Source: Rhodococcus ruber NBRC 15591 (GTDB lineage Bacteria > Actinomycetota > Actinomycetes > Mycobacteriales > Mycobacteriaceae). From it: a DNA stretch of 64,000 nucleotides. Numbering within the stretch: the first letter of the stretch is position 1; the number at the start of each line of letters is the position of its first letter. Below, piece by piece: positions 37,181 through 46,129 of the stretch. The notes below the pieces were generated by a model. That model saw only the letters and a list, made by a program, of their open reading frames with translations, was not told where the DNA came from and ran no database searches. Position numbers and translations under genes: made by a program. Where the stretch lies: positions 62,001 to 126,000 of the forward strand of contig NZ_BCXE01000001.1 of the NCBI RefSeq assembly GCF_001894945.1, given 5' to 3'.

Positions 37181-38095
37181 TCAGCCGGCGCGGGACGAGG
37201 TCAGCAGTGCCGGCAGCGGGGCATCGATGCTGTTGTCGTCGAACGCCTCGAGCACGGCGCGGGCGATCGCGCGCTGCACGGCCCACTGCTTGCCGGCACG
37301 GGTGCGCACGGTGATCCGCAGCGTCACCGATTCGGGGGTGACGGAGTTGACGCCGAGCATCTCGGGCGGCTCGAGGATGTCGCGGGCCAGGTCGTCGCGT
37401 TCGACGGTCTCGAGCGCGGCGCGCAGCGCCACCTCGCACGCCCGGTGCACGTTGGCGGCGTGCGCGATGGGGGCGTCGACGACGGCGACGGCGTAACCCT
37501 GGCTCATGTTCCCCACGCGCAGGATCTCGCCGTTGCGGCAGTACCAGAGGGTGCCGCTGATGTCGCGGACGGTGGTGACCCGCAGGCCGACCGATTCCAC
37601 GGTGCCGACCGCGTCGCCCAGGTCGACGACGTCGCCGACGCCGTACTGGTCCTCGAGCAGCATGAACATCCCGGAGATGAAGTCACGCACCAGGTTCTGC
37701 GCACCGAAACCGAGCGCGACGCCGACGATGCCGGCGGAGGCGATGAACGGTGCGACGTTGAGTCCGAGGGTGCCGAGTATCTGCAGGACGCACCAGACGA
37801 GCAGCACGACGGAGACGCCGGACTCGAGCACCGAGCCGATCGTCTCGGCGCGCTGCGTGCGCCGCTCGTTGACCAGCACCCCCGGCAGACCCTTCGGGGC
37901 GCGCTCCTGGAAGGGGCGGAGCAGGCCGGGCTTGCTGCTCTGGTGTCGCGGCTTCGTCATCCGGTCGATGAACCGGTGCAGCACAAACCTCAGGATCAGC
38001 GCCGCCAGGACGTATCCCGCGATCGCCAGCGGCCGCTCGACGAGCCACTCCCGGTTGGTGTCGGTCAGTTCGAATGCCAGTCGCTGAACAGTCAT
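37181..38095 (-). CDS. MscS-family mechanosensitive channel
   Basis: A 304-residue membrane protein with about three spans and the MscS pore/beta-domain signature ASAGIVGVALGFGAQNLVRD, then GMFMLLEDQYGVGDVVDLG and GTVESVGLRVTTVRD. It releases solutes on hypo-osmotic shock; close relatives are also small-conductance or cyclic-nucleotide-type channels. It converges with the DUF255 gene across only 12 bases and follows the TrhA gene on the same strand. Confidence 0.9.
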   Translation of the reverse strand: MTVQRLAFELTDTNREWLVERPLAIAGYVLAALILRFVLHRFIDRMTKPRHQSSKPGLLRPFQERAPKGLPGVLVNERRTQRAETIGSVLESGVSVVLLVWCVLQILGTLGLNVAPFIASAGIVGVALGFGAQNLVRDFISGMFMLLEDQYGVGDVVDLGDAVGTVESVGLRVTTVRDISGTLWYCRNGEILRVGNMSQGYAVAVVDAPIAHAANVHRACEVALRAALETVERDDLARDILEPPEMLGVNSVTPESVTLRITVRTRAGKQWAVQRAIARAVLEAFDDNSIDAPLPALLTSSRAG

Positions 38096-38157
38096 CCCGG
38101 CCGAGTCTACGGATCCGCGACGCGGCTGCCACCGATGTGATCTTCGTCCGATCGGGT

Positions 38158-38826
38158 TTACCCGAACACCACCAGCCACACGGCGACGGCGTGACAGAGG
38201 GCGGCGAGCACGGTCGCCGCGTGGAAGAACTCGTGGTAGCCGAAGACGTGCGGCCAGGGGTCGGGCCACTTGGTGGCGTAGAGGATCGCGCCGATGCTGT
38301 AGAGGATCCCCCCGACCAGCAGCAGCACCATCGCGGCGATGCCCGCCTCGTCGATCAGCTGGCCGGCGACGGGGACGATCGCCCAGCCGAGCAACAGGTA
38401 CAGCGGGACACCCACCCAGCGGGGCGCGGTGGGCCAGAGCATCTTCAGGGCCACGCCGGCGAGGGCCCCGGTCCACACCACCGTCAGCAGCGTGCGGCCG
38501 GTGTCCGGGGGCAGCGCCAGCGTCGCGAAGGGGGTGTAGCTGCCGGCGATGAACAGGAAGATCATCGAATGGTCCGCGCGTTTCATCCACGTGCGCGCCC
38601 GCGGGTCGTGCCAGTGGACCCGGTGGTAGAGGGCGCTCACGCCGAACACCCCGCACACGGTGAGGCTGTAGATCACCGTCGACCAGCCCGCGGGCGGATC
38701 GGCCACGGTCTGCGACAGGACCACCAGCACGGCGCCGGCCACCACGGCCACGCCGAACGCCCACAGATGGATCCAGCCGCGCATCCGCGGCTTCACGGGC
38801 AGTTCGTCGATCCCGAATACCGTCAT
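38158..38826 (-). CDS. trhA: Hemolysin III/TrhA family membrane protein
   Basis: A 222-residue protein with seven predicted spans, the PAQR-like fold. Conserved metal-site pieces are [30 protein letters not shown] and the C-terminal [17 protein letters not shown]. TrhA has been linked to membrane energetics and fatty-acid composition in bacteria; a hemolytic role is doubtful. ATG 38826 matches family length. Divergent from the prenyl synthase gene, as Rv1085c-Rv1086. Confidence 0.9.
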   Translation of the reverse strand: MTVFGIDELPVKPRMRGWIHLWAFGVAVVAGAVLVVLSQTVADPPAGWSTVIYSLTVCGVFGVSALYHRVHWHDPRARTWMKRADHSMIFLFIAGSYTPFATLALPPDTGRTLLTVVWTGALAGVALKMLWPTAPRWVGVPLYLLLGWAIVPVAGQLIDEAGIAAMVLLLVGGILYSIGAILYATKWPDPWPHVFGYHEFFHAATVLAALCHAVAVWLVVFG

Positions 38827-38985
38827 GGCCGGGCCTCCCTTCGGTACCGAAGAGTAACCTACGCTTCCGTAACTTTCTCGGCGTGTCGGGGCGGGGGCGG
38901 GGAGCCGCGTTCGAGGGACGCACCCGACCGCCGTCGCGCCCGGAGGACATCGTGAGCGTAATGTGACCCGCGTGGTGATCTCGGG

Positions 38986-39753
38986 GTGAACGCGCGCGGC
39001 CTGCTGTACCAGCTCTACGAACGACGGCTGCTGAGCAAGCTGGACGGCGCCCAGCACCCCCGGCACGTCGCCGTGATGTGCGACGGCAACCGTCGCTGGG
39101 CCCGCGAGAACGGGTTCACCGACGTCAGTCACGGGCACCGCATGGGCGCACTCAAGATCGCCGAACTGCTGAGCTGGTGCGATGCCGCCGGCATCGAGCG
39201 GGCCACCATCTACCTGCTCTCCACGGAGAATCTGCAGCGTGAACCCGAGGAGCTCGAGGCGCTGCTCGAGATCATCACCGACGTCGTCGAGGAGATCTCG
39301 GGCCCGGAACAGAACTGGAGCGTGAAGATCGTCGGCACGCTCGACCTGCTGCCGGACGAACTGAGCCGGCGCCTGAGCGAGGCCGCCGAGCGGACACAGG
39401 GCCGGACCGGCACCCACGTCAACGTCGCGGTCGGCTACGGCGGCCGGCAGGAGATCGCCGACGCCGTGCAGGCTCTGCTGCGGGCCAAGCAGCGCGAGGG
39501 GCTCGACGGCGAGGGCCTGGTCGAGGCCGTCACGGTCGAGGCCATCAGCGATCATCTCTACACCTCGGGGCAGCCCGACCCCGACCTGGTCATCCGGACC
39601 TCCGGCGAGCAACGGCTCTCGGGCTTCCTGCTGTGGCAGAGCGCGTACTCCGAGATCTGGTTCACCGAGGCCTACTGGCCGGAGTTCCGGCGCGTCGACT
39701 TCCTGCGCGCGCTGCGCGACTTCGCGGCGCGGCACCGCCGCTTCGGCGCCTAA
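38986..39753 (+). CDS. uppS: Cis-prenyl diphosphate synthase (Rv1086-like short-chain or UppS)
   Basis: A 255-residue Z-isoprenyl synthase. The catalytic aspartate is in [14 protein letters not shown], with [44 protein letters not shown] and [11 protein letters not shown]. It is closest in pattern to the mycobacterial short-chain Z,E-farnesyl diphosphate synthase Rv1086, which feeds decaprenyl phosphate for cell-wall synthesis. The GTG at 38986 has a poor ribosome site, but an in-frame TGA lies three codons before it, so it is the earliest start. A better site (CGGAGGACATC) just upstream opens only a 4-codon frame. Confidence 0.9.
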   Translation: MNARGLLYQLYERRLLSKLDGAQHPRHVAVMCDGNRRWARENGFTDVSHGHRMGALKIAELLSWCDAAGIERATIYLLSTENLQREPEELEALLEIITDVVEEISGPEQNWSVKIVGTLDLLPDELSRRLSEAAERTQGRTGTHVNVAVGYGGRQEIADAVQALLRAKQREGLDGEGLVEAVTVEAISDHLYTSGQPDPDLVIRTSGEQRLSGFLLWQSAYSEIWFTEAYWPEFRRVDFLRALRDFAARHRRFGA

Positions 39754-39805
39754 CCGCCGGTGCGTCCTTTGGGCTGTCCCCGCAGCCCAAAGGACGCACC
39801 GGCGG
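39754..39805. terminator. Bidirectional terminator (23-bp perfect stem)
   Basis: Positions 39754-39776 pair without mismatch with 39783-39805, with a six-base loop. The hairpin starts immediately after the uppS stop and ends 10 bases before the coaA stop. The CTTTGGGCTG / CAGCCCAAAG core lies at the tip. Confidence 0.85.
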
Positions 39806-39814
39806 CGAAGCCGC

Positions 39815-40747
39815 CTACAGCTTGCGCAGGCGCAGACGGTTGATCGAATGGTCGGAGTCCTTGCGCAGGACCAGCGTTGCGCGCGGCCGCGTCGGCAGGA
39901 TGTTCTCCACCAGGTTCGGCCGGTTGATCGAGTGCCAGATCTCCTTCGCGGCGCCCACGGCGTCGCGGTCCGACAGGTTCGCGTAGTGGTGGAAATGCGC
40001 CTCGGGATCGGAGAACGCCGTCTTGCGGAGCGCGAGAAACCGCTCCACATACCATTTCTCGATGTCCTCGAGGCGGGCGTCGACGTAGATCGAGAAGTCG
40101 AACAGGTCCGACACCATCAGCCGCGGACCGGTCTGCAGGACGTTCAGGCCCTCGATGATGAGGATGTCCGGTTGCCGCACCACGTGATACTGGCCCGGGA
40201 TGATGTCGTAGGAGATGTGCGAGTACACCGGGGCCGCCACCTCCGCGGCGCCGGACTTGACCTCGGTGACGAACCGGAGCAGTTTGCGCCGATCGTAACT
40301 CTCCGGAAACCCCTTGCGATGCATGATGTTCCGTCGCATCAGCTCCCGGGACGAGTACAGGAAGCCGTCGGTGGTCACCAGGTCCACCCGAGGGTGGTGT
40401 TCCCAGCGCGCCAGCAGTGCCTGCAGCACGCGCGCCGTGGTCGACTTGCCGACCGCGACCGAGCCGGCCACTCCGATCACGAACGGCACCTGCTGGTCCG
40501 GATGCTTCTCGCCGAGGAACGTGGCGGTCGCGGCGAACAGTCGCTGTCGCGCGGCGACCTGCAGATGGATCAGACGGGCCAGCGGAAGGTACACCTCCGC
40601 CACCTCCGCCAGATCGATCTGCTCGCCGAGGCCCCGCAGGCCGCGCAGCTCCTCCTCGGTCAGCACCAGCGGCGTCGACTTGCGCAGCGTCCGCCACTGC
40701 TTGCGGTCGAACTCGACGTACGGACTCGGCTCGCTCAGACGCGCCAC
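39815..40747 (-). CDS. coaA: Type I pantothenate kinase
   Basis: A 310-residue kinase for the first step of coenzyme A synthesis. P-loop [62 protein letters not shown] and the C-terminal [11 protein letters not shown] are typical. The start was set at GTG 40747 because GGGAG lies 7 bases upstream and the N terminus ([14 protein letters not shown]) then matches the mycobacterial enzyme; GTG 40753 is the alternative. Divergent from the DUF885 gene. Confidence 0.95.
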   Translation of the reverse strand: MARLSEPSPYVEFDRKQWRTLRKSTPLVLTEEELRGLRGLGEQIDLAEVAEVYLPLARLIHLQVAARQRLFAATATFLGEKHPDQQVPFVIGVAGSVAVGKSTTARVLQALLARWEHHPRVDLVTTDGFLYSSRELMRRNIMHRKGFPESYDRRKLLRFVTEVKSGAAEVAAPVYSHISYDIIPGQYHVVRQPDILIIEGLNVLQTGPRLMVSDLFDFSIYVDARLEDIEKWYVERFLALRKTAFSDPEAHFHHYANLSDRDAVGAAKEIWHSINRPNLVENILPTRPRATLVLRKDSDHSINRLRLRKL

Positions 40748-40919
40748 CGGCACACTCCCGACTCGACGGGCCCGGCGGCACACCCCGGGTATGGCTCGCA
40801 GCGAAGGATGTCCATATCGGCCGATTGTGCTCGCTGACACATCCGCTCGCTGCGCGGGGTCCGGTTTCCGGGGTCGCCGACGGGCCGGGGGCCGGTTCGG
40901 GGGACTAGGGTGCGAGGGC

Positions 40920-42122
40920 ATGGACCCGGACTCGCTGGTGCGTGAATACCTCCTGCTCGGCTTGGCGTTCGACCGGCTCGAGGAGGGTTTCGTCGACGCC
41001 TTCACCGGCGACCCGGAGCTGCGTCGCCGGGTGGAGAACGCGCCGGCCCCGGACCCTCGTGACTTGTCCCACACCGCACGGCGGCTGCGTGCCGAGCTGC
41101 CCGCGACGGGGCTCTCGGGTGAGCGCACCCGCTTCCTCGACGTGCACCTGCGCGCCCTCGACTGCTCGGCCCGCAAGTTCGCCGGTGAGGACATCGCCTT
41201 CGTCGAGGAGGTCGAGGCCTACTTCGACGTGCGTATCGGCCTGGGCGACGAGGACGCGTACCGCGACGCCCACCGGCGGATCGACGCGCTGCTGCCCGGC
41301 ACTGGCCCGCTGGCCGAGCGGCTGCAGGCCCACCGCAAGTCCGAGGTCGTTCCTGCCGACCGCCTCGCCGAGTGCGTCGACGCCTTCTCGAGCGCCCTGC
41401 GCGACAAGGTCCGGGCGGTGTTCCCGCTACCCGAGACCGAAACCGTCGAGTACGAGGTGGTCGGCGACAAGCCGTGGTCCGGGTTCAACTACTACCTGGG
41501 CCGCTACCGCTCCCGCGTCGCGATCAACTCCGATCTCGACCAGCACATGTCGCACCTGCCGCGGCTGATCGCGCACGAGTCCTATCCCGGCCACCACACC
41601 GAACACTGCCGCAAGGAGGCCGGACTGGTCGCCGGGGGGCACGACGAGCAGACCCTCTTCGTCGTGAACACCCCGCAGTGCCTCATGGCCGAGGGGCTGG
41701 CAGACCTCGCGCTGGAGACGATCGTCGGACCGGGCTGGGGGCGGTGGGCGCAGGACATCTACGCCGACCTGGGCCTGCGGTTCGACGGTGAGCTCGCCGA
41801 GAAGCTGCACGAGGCGTCGGCCGGGTTGCTGAGCGTCCGCCAGGACGCCGCTCTGCTCCTGCACGACCGGGGGCGCACCGGCGACGAGGTCGTCGCCTTC
41901 CTGCAGCGGTGGTCCTTGTCGAGTCCGGAACGGGCCCGGCAGTCGCTCCGCTTCCTGTCGTCGCCGTTGTGGCGCGCCTACATCAGCACCTACGTCGAGG
42001 GGTACCGCCTGCTCGGCGGCTGGCTGGCGCAGGCCCCGGCCGGCCCGGAACGCGTCGAACGGTTCCGTCGCCTGCTCGACGAACCCCTGGTGCCCGGCGT
42101 CCTGCGGTGCGAGCAGTCATGA
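40920..42122 (+). CDS. DUF885 family protein (putative metallohydrolase)
   Basis: A 400-residue soluble, helical protein. The metal-site motif [14 protein letters not shown] matches the HExxxGH arrangement of the DUF885/M3-like proteins, with [11 protein letters not shown] as a probable third-ligand helix. It is shorter than many family members (about 550-600), lacking part of the N-terminal domain. No signal peptide, so it is probably an intracellular peptidase-like enzyme of unknown substrate. It lies between coaA and glyA. Confidence 0.8.
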   Translation: MDPDSLVREYLLLGLAFDRLEEGFVDAFTGDPELRRRVENAPAPDPRDLSHTARRLRAELPATGLSGERTRFLDVHLRALDCSARKFAGEDIAFVEEVEAYFDVRIGLGDEDAYRDAHRRIDALLPGTGPLAERLQAHRKSEVVPADRLAECVDAFSSALRDKVRAVFPLPETETVEYEVVGDKPWSGFNYYLGRYRSRVAINSDLDQHMSHLPRLIAHESYPGHHTEHCRKEAGLVAGGHDEQTLFVVNTPQCLMAEGLADLALETIVGPGWGRWAQDIYADLGLRFDGELAEKLHEASAGLLSVRQDAALLLHDRGRTGDEVVAFLQRWSLSSPERARQSLRFLSSPLWRAYISTYVEGYRLLGGWLAQAPAGPERVERFRRLLDEPLVPGVLRCEQS

Positions 42123-42220
42123 CCTGCGCCGTCGCCCGAGGGGACCGGGTTCCTGGACCGGGGGTCGGGTTCGTAGACTGGTAGGTGAATTCCCGCCGTC
42201 CCCAGCTTGGAGAAACCTCG

Positions 42221-43516
42221 ATGACCGTTGTGCCCGGCACCGACGTCAACACCGCCTCGCTCGCAGATCTCGACCCCGAGCTGGCGCAGGCCATGGCCGG
42301 CGAGCTGTCGCGCCAGCGTGACACGCTCGAGATGATCGCGTCGGAGAACTTCGTGCCGCGCGCGGTGCTCCAGGCGCAGGGCAGCGTGCTCACCAACAAG
42401 TACGCCGAGGGATACCCGGGACGCCGCTACTACGGCGGCTGCGAGAACGTCGACATCGTCGAGGACCTCGCCCGCACCCGCGCCAAGGAACTGTTCGGCG
42501 CCGAGTTCGCGAACGTCCAGCCCCACTCGGGGGCGCAGGCCAATGCGGCCGTGCTGATGGCGCTGATGAACCCGGGCGAGAAGCTGCTGGGGCTCGACCT
42601 CGCCCACGGCGGGCACCTGACCCACGGCATGAAGCTGAACTTCTCCGGCAAGCTGTACGACGTCGCCTCCTACGGGGTCAGCAAGGAGGACCACCGCGTC
42701 GACATGGACGAGGTCCGCTCGATCGCGCTGGCGGAGAAGCCCAAGGTCATCGTCGCCGGATGGTCCGCGTACCCGCGGCACGAGGACTTCGCGGCGTTCC
42801 GCTCCATCGCCGACGAGGTCGGTGCCTACCTGTGGGTCGACATGGCGCACTTCGCCGGTCTCGTCGCCGCCGGCCTGCACCCGTCGCCGGTGCCGTACGC
42901 GGACGTCGTGTCCACCACCGTCCACAAGACCCTCGGCGGCCCGCGCTCAGGTCTGATCCTCGCAAAGCAGGAGTGGGCCAAGAAGATCAACTCCGCGGTG
43001 TTCCCGGGCCAGCAGGGCGGCCCGCTCATGCACGTCATCGCCGCGAAGGCCGCCGCGCTGAAGATCGCCGCGAGCGAGGAGTTCAAGGACCGGCAGCGCC
43101 GGACCGTCTCCGGCGCGCAGATCCTCGCCGAGCGGCTGATGCAGTCCGACGTCACCGACAAGGGTATCACCGTGCTGACCGGCGGCACCGATGTGCACCT
43201 CGTCCTCGTCGACCTGCGTAATTCGCAGCTCGACGGCCAGCAGGGCGAGGACCTGCTGCACGAGATCGGCATCACGGTCAACCGCAACGCGGTGCCGTTC
43301 GACCCGCGTCCCCCGATGGTCACCTCCGGCCTGCGCATCGGCACCCCGGCGCTGGCCACCCGCGGCTTCGGGGACGAGCAGTTCACCGAGGTCGCCGACA
43401 TCATCGCGGCCGCACTGACGGGTGCATCCGACGCCGCGGCGCTGCGCGGCCGGGTGAGCGCGCTCGCCGCCGCCGCGCCGCTGTACCAGGGTCTCGAGGA
43501 CTGGAAACTGATCTAG
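42221..43516 (+). CDS. glyA: Serine hydroxymethyltransferase
   Basis: A 431-residue PLP enzyme that interconverts serine plus tetrahydrofolate with glycine plus methylene-tetrahydrofolate. Motifs: [41 protein letters not shown], the PLP lysine in [13 protein letters not shown], and [18 protein letters not shown] 42221 has TTGGAGAAA nine bases upstream; an earlier in-frame start is less likely. A terminator-like hairpin follows. Confidence 0.97.
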   Translation: MTVVPGTDVNTASLADLDPELAQAMAGELSRQRDTLEMIASENFVPRAVLQAQGSVLTNKYAEGYPGRRYYGGCENVDIVEDLARTRAKELFGAEFANVQPHSGAQANAAVLMALMNPGEKLLGLDLAHGGHLTHGMKLNFSGKLYDVASYGVSKEDHRVDMDEVRSIALAEKPKVIVAGWSAYPRHEDFAAFRSIADEVGAYLWVDMAHFAGLVAAGLHPSPVPYADVVSTTVHKTLGGPRSGLILAKQEWAKKINSAVFPGQQGGPLMHVIAAKAAALKIAASEEFKDRQRRTVSGAQILAERLMQSDVTDKGITVLTGGTDVHLVLVDLRNSQLDGQQGEDLLHEIGITVNRNAVPFDPRPPMVTSGLRIGTPALATRGFGDEQFTEVADIIAAALTGASDAAALRGRVSALAAAAPLYQGLEDWKLI

Positions 43517-43564
43517 GCGCGGCTCCCGGCACGTGCCGGGATTGCCACGTTTACCCAATCTTCA

Positions 43565-43606
43565 CCGACACGCCTCTTCGCTCGTCGAGCGAACGGGGCG
43601 TGTCGG
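43565..43606 (+). terminator. Compound hairpin terminator after glyA
   Basis: CCGACACGCC pairs with GGCGTGTCGG, and inside it TTCGCTCG pairs with CGAGCGAA around one base. It lies 48 bases after the glyA stop and isolates the phoAT-phoH2 unit. Confidence 0.7.
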
Positions 43607-43662
43607 CGTTAGCGTCGGGGGTGTAGACGGCGCAGTTGCCGGCTACGCGGGAGGTCCTGATC

Positions 43663-43773
43663 GTGACTGTGACAGACAGAGCGAGGGGCCGGCACCCGGC
43701 CCTCGTGTCCCTCGTGGACACCAGGTTCGACCGGCCCATCGAACGAAGTCTGTGTGGTGCTACACAGGCCTAG
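43663..43773 (+). CDS. phoAT: Short upstream gene of phoH2 (PhoAT antitoxin candidate, 36 aa)
   Basis: A 36-residue basic peptide (MTVTDRARGRHPALVSLVDT when initiated at GTG, then RFDRPIERSLCGATQA). GGGAGG sits ten bases before the GTG, and the TAG is nine bases before the phoH2 start, whose ribosome site (TAGGAG) overlaps this stop. In mycobacteria phoH2 is preceded and coupled to a small antitoxin gene, phoAT; position and coupling fit. I cannot compare sequences here, so the name rests on context. A GTG at 43669 is an alternative start. Confidence 0.65.
   Translation: MTVTDRARGRHPALVSLVDTRFDRPIERSLCGATQA
43751..43766. promoter_or_regulatory. CRP-like palindrome inside the phoAT frame
   Basis: TGTGTGGTGCTACACA (perfect TGTGT/ACACA arms) matches TGTGA-N6-TCACA at 8 of 10 positions. 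It lies 17 bases upstream of the phoH2 start, within the last codons of the small gene. It could be a DNA operator or an RNA hairpin controlling translation. Confidence 0.4.
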
Positions 43774-43782
43774 GAGCCTCAC

Positions 43783-45138
43783 GTGACTGCAACACGCTCC
43801 GTCCCCGCCCGCCGCTCCGGCCGGACCCCGGCGAAGAAACCCGATGTGCGCACCTACGTGCTGGACACCTCCGTGTTGCTCTCCGATCCGTGGGCGGTGA
43901 CCCGCTTCGCCGAGCACGAAGTGGTGCTACCCCTCGTCGTGATCGGCGAACTCGAAGGCAAGCGGCACCATCACGAACTGGGTTGGTTCGCGAGGGAATC
44001 GTTGCGGCTGCTCGACGACCTGCGCCTGCAGCACGGGCGGCTCGATCAGCCCATTCCCATCGGGGACGCGGGAGGCACCCTGCACGTCGAGCTCAACCAC
44101 ACCGACCCGCAGGTGCTGCCGGCCGGATTCCGCACCGAGACCAACGATTCCCGGATCCTGGCGTGCGCGCTGAACCTCGCCGGCGACGGGCACGACGTGG
44201 TGCTGGTCAGCAAGGACATCCCGCTCCGGGTCAAGGCCGGCGCCGTCGGGCTCAGCGCCGACGAGTACCACGCCCAGGACGTGGTGACGTCGGGCTGGAC
44301 CGGCATGACCGAACTCGAGGTGGACCGGACGCTGATCGACGACCTGTTCGCCGAGGGCATCGTCGACCTCGACACCGCGAGGGATCTGCCGTGCCACACC
44401 GGGATCCGTCTGCTGGGCGGCTCGTCCAGCGCGCTGGGCCGGGTCACGCCGGACAAGCGGGTGCAGCTGGTGCGCGGAGACCGGGAGGCGTTCGGGTTGC
44501 ACGGGCGTTCCGCGGAGCAACGGGTGGCGCTGGACCTGCTGCTCGACGAGTCCGTCGGCATCGTCTCGCTCGGCGGTAAGGCGGGCACGGGTAAGTCGGC
44601 ACTGGCCCTGACCGCGGGTCTCGAGGCCGTGCTGGAGCGGCGCACCCAGCGCAAGGTCGTGGTGTTCCGGCCGCTGTACGCCGTCGGAGGACAGGAACTC
44701 GGCTATCTCCCCGGCAGCGAGAGCGAGAAGATGGGGCCGTGGGCGCAGGCCGTGTTCGACACCCTCGACGGCCTTGCGAGCCCGGAGGTGATGGACGAGG
44801 TCATCAGCCGGGGCATGCTCGAAGTGCTTCCGCTGACCCATATCCGGGGCCGGTCGCTGCACGACTCGTTCGTGATCGTCGACGAGGCGCAGTCCCTCGA
44901 GCGCAACGTGCTGCTCACCGTGCTCTCCCGCCTCGGCGCCGGGTCACGGGTGGTGCTCACCCACGACGTCGCCCAGCGCGACAACCTCAGGGTGGGCCGC
45001 TACGACGGCGTCGCTGCGGTGATCGAGAAGCTCAAGGGGCACCCGCTTTTCGCGCATGTCACCTTGACCCGCAGTGAGCGTTCGCCGATCGCGGCGCTCG
45101 TGACGGAGATGCTCGAGGAGTTCGCACCCGGCGCCTGA
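43783..45138 (+). CDS. phoH2: PhoH2: PIN ribonuclease fused to PhoH-type RNA helicase
   Basis: A 451-residue two-domain protein. The N-terminal PIN domain (about 20-150) has acidic residues in [17 protein letters not shown] and [12 protein letters not shown]. The C-terminal PhoH ATPase has Walker [16 protein letters not shown] near 265 and Walker [13 protein letters not shown]. The mycobacterial homologue is an ATP-dependent, sequence-specific RNA helicase and RNase acting as a toxin-like module with PhoAT. The GTG start follows TAGGAG. Confidence 0.94.
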   Translation: MTATRSVPARRSGRTPAKKPDVRTYVLDTSVLLSDPWAVTRFAEHEVVLPLVVIGELEGKRHHHELGWFARESLRLLDDLRLQHGRLDQPIPIGDAGGTLHVELNHTDPQVLPAGFRTETNDSRILACALNLAGDGHDVVLVSKDIPLRVKAGAVGLSADEYHAQDVVTSGWTGMTELEVDRTLIDDLFAEGIVDLDTARDLPCHTGIRLLGGSSSALGRVTPDKRVQLVRGDREAFGLHGRSAEQRVALDLLLDESVGIVSLGGKAGTGKSALALTAGLEAVLERRTQRKVVVFRPLYAVGGQELGYLPGSESEKMGPWAQAVFDTLDGLASPEVMDEVISRGMLEVLPLTHIRGRSLHDSFVIVDEAQSLERNVLLTVLSRLGAGSRVVLTHDVAQRDNLRVGRYDGVAAVIEKLKGHPLFAHVTLTRSERSPIAALVTEMLEEFAPGA

Positions 45139-45150
45139 GGCCGGCTGCCC

Positions 45151-45214
45151 GGTGGTGACCGAATGTCACATTGCGTCGATGTCATCGACGCAATGTGACA
45201 TTCGGCCCACCACC
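45151..45214. terminator. Very long interrupted palindrome between phoH2 and a convergent gene
   Basis: Inner arms of 22 bases (45160-45181 and 45183-45204) are perfectly complementary around one base, and outer arms GGTGGTG / CACCACC extend it. It is less GC-rich than the other hairpins here and contains the core AATGTCACATTGCGTC. It probably terminates both genes. Confidence 0.78.
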
Positions 45215-45240
45215 AACGCCGTTCACACCGCGGCGGCGGG

Positions 45241-45651
45241 TCAGTCCTGCTCGGGGCGCGGACCGAGTTCGGCCTCGAGGACTTCCTGGACGACGCGCAT
45301 CGCGGCCAGGCCGGCCGGGGCGCCGCAGTAGGCGCCCGCGTGGATGACCGCCTCGACGATCTCGGTGCGGGTCAATCCGTTCCGCAGGGCGCCGCGCACG
45401 TGCCCGCGCAGCTCGTTCTCCGCGCGCAGCGCGATCAGCATGCCGAGGTTGAGCAGGCTGCGGCTGCGACGGTCGAGTCCCGGCCGGGTCCACACCGAGC
45501 CCCATACGTGCTCGGTGACGAACTCCTGCATCTCCTCGGCGTCGGTGCCGCGGGCGCGGTCGAAGGCTCGCTCGACGAAGTCGGCGCCCATCACCTCGCT
45601 GCGGACCCGGACTCCGGCCTCGAACGCGGGCGTCCGGTCGGCGTCGGTCAT
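45241..45651 (-). CDS. Carboxymuconolactone decarboxylase-like protein
   Basis: A 136-residue helical protein of the CMD/AhpD superfamily, closest to PcaC-type gamma-carboxymuconolactone decarboxylases: EFVTEHVWGSVWTRPGLDRR, SLLNLGMLIALRAENELRGH, GLTRTEIVEAVIHAGAYCGAP. It has a single Cys in AYCGAP, so an AhpD-type CxxC peroxidase is unlikely. True PcaC acts in protocatechuate breakdown, but no pca genes are nearby, so the substrate is open. ATG 45651 has the family N terminus. A short gap separates it from the next gene upstream on the same strand. Confidence 0.85.
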   Translation of the reverse strand: MTDADRTPAFEAGVRVRSEVMGADFVERAFDRARGTDAEEMQEFVTEHVWGSVWTRPGLDRRSRSLLNLGMLIALRAENELRGHVRGALRNGLTRTEIVEAVIHAGAYCGAPAGLAAMRVVQEVLEAELGPRPEQD

Positions 45652-45703
45652 CGTCGTGCTCCCTGCGTCGTCGCCGTCGAACGGTTCGACGGCCGAGGAG
45701 ATT

Positions 45704-46129
45704 CTACGACCGGCGCAGCACCGCCCGGAGGACGCCGGCACCCGTGGCGCCGACGAGTGTGCCGACGTTGTAGTGGTCGTCCCACACCGTGATCTTCCCG
45801 TCGCGCAGCTCGAAGGTGCCGCACACCCAGAACCGGACGGACACCGGGCCGACGCGCATGACGTCGGTGCGCTCGGTGAGCACCACGTTTCCGGTCGCGG
45901 CGATGTGGTGGACGACGACGTCGAAGCCCAGCGACGGCCGGCGCAGGCCCTCGAGGATGCGCCGCACCCGGGGCAGGCCCCGCACGGTCGGCAGCGACGT
46001 GTTGTGCCAGGCGATGTCCGGGTCGAGGAGGGCGGTGGCTCGTTCCATGTCCTCGGCGACCATCGCGTCGAGGAATTCGCGGACGACGGCGACGGACTTC
46101 TCGTCCGCGACGGTTTCGGGTGCGGTCAT
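45704..46129 (-). CDS. Limonene-1,2-epoxide hydrolase family protein
   Basis: A 141-residue protein with the cone-shaped SnoaL/LEH fold: EFLDAMVAEDMERATALLDP, then VLTERTDVM and ITVWDDHYNVG. The Arg-Asp of ERTDV and the Asp of WDDH fit the Asp-Arg-Asp triad of limonene epoxide hydrolase. Relatives in mycobacteria (EphG) act on epoxides of sterol or fatty-acid type. The start overlaps the stop of the upstream serine hydrolase gene by 4 bases. Confidence 0.82.
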   Translation of the reverse strand: MTAPETVADEKSVAVVREFLDAMVAEDMERATALLDPDIAWHNTSLPTVRGLPRVRRILEGLRRPSLGFDVVVHHIAATGNVVLTERTDVMRVGPVSVRFWVCGTFELRDGKITVWDDHYNVGTLVGATGAGVLRAVLRRS

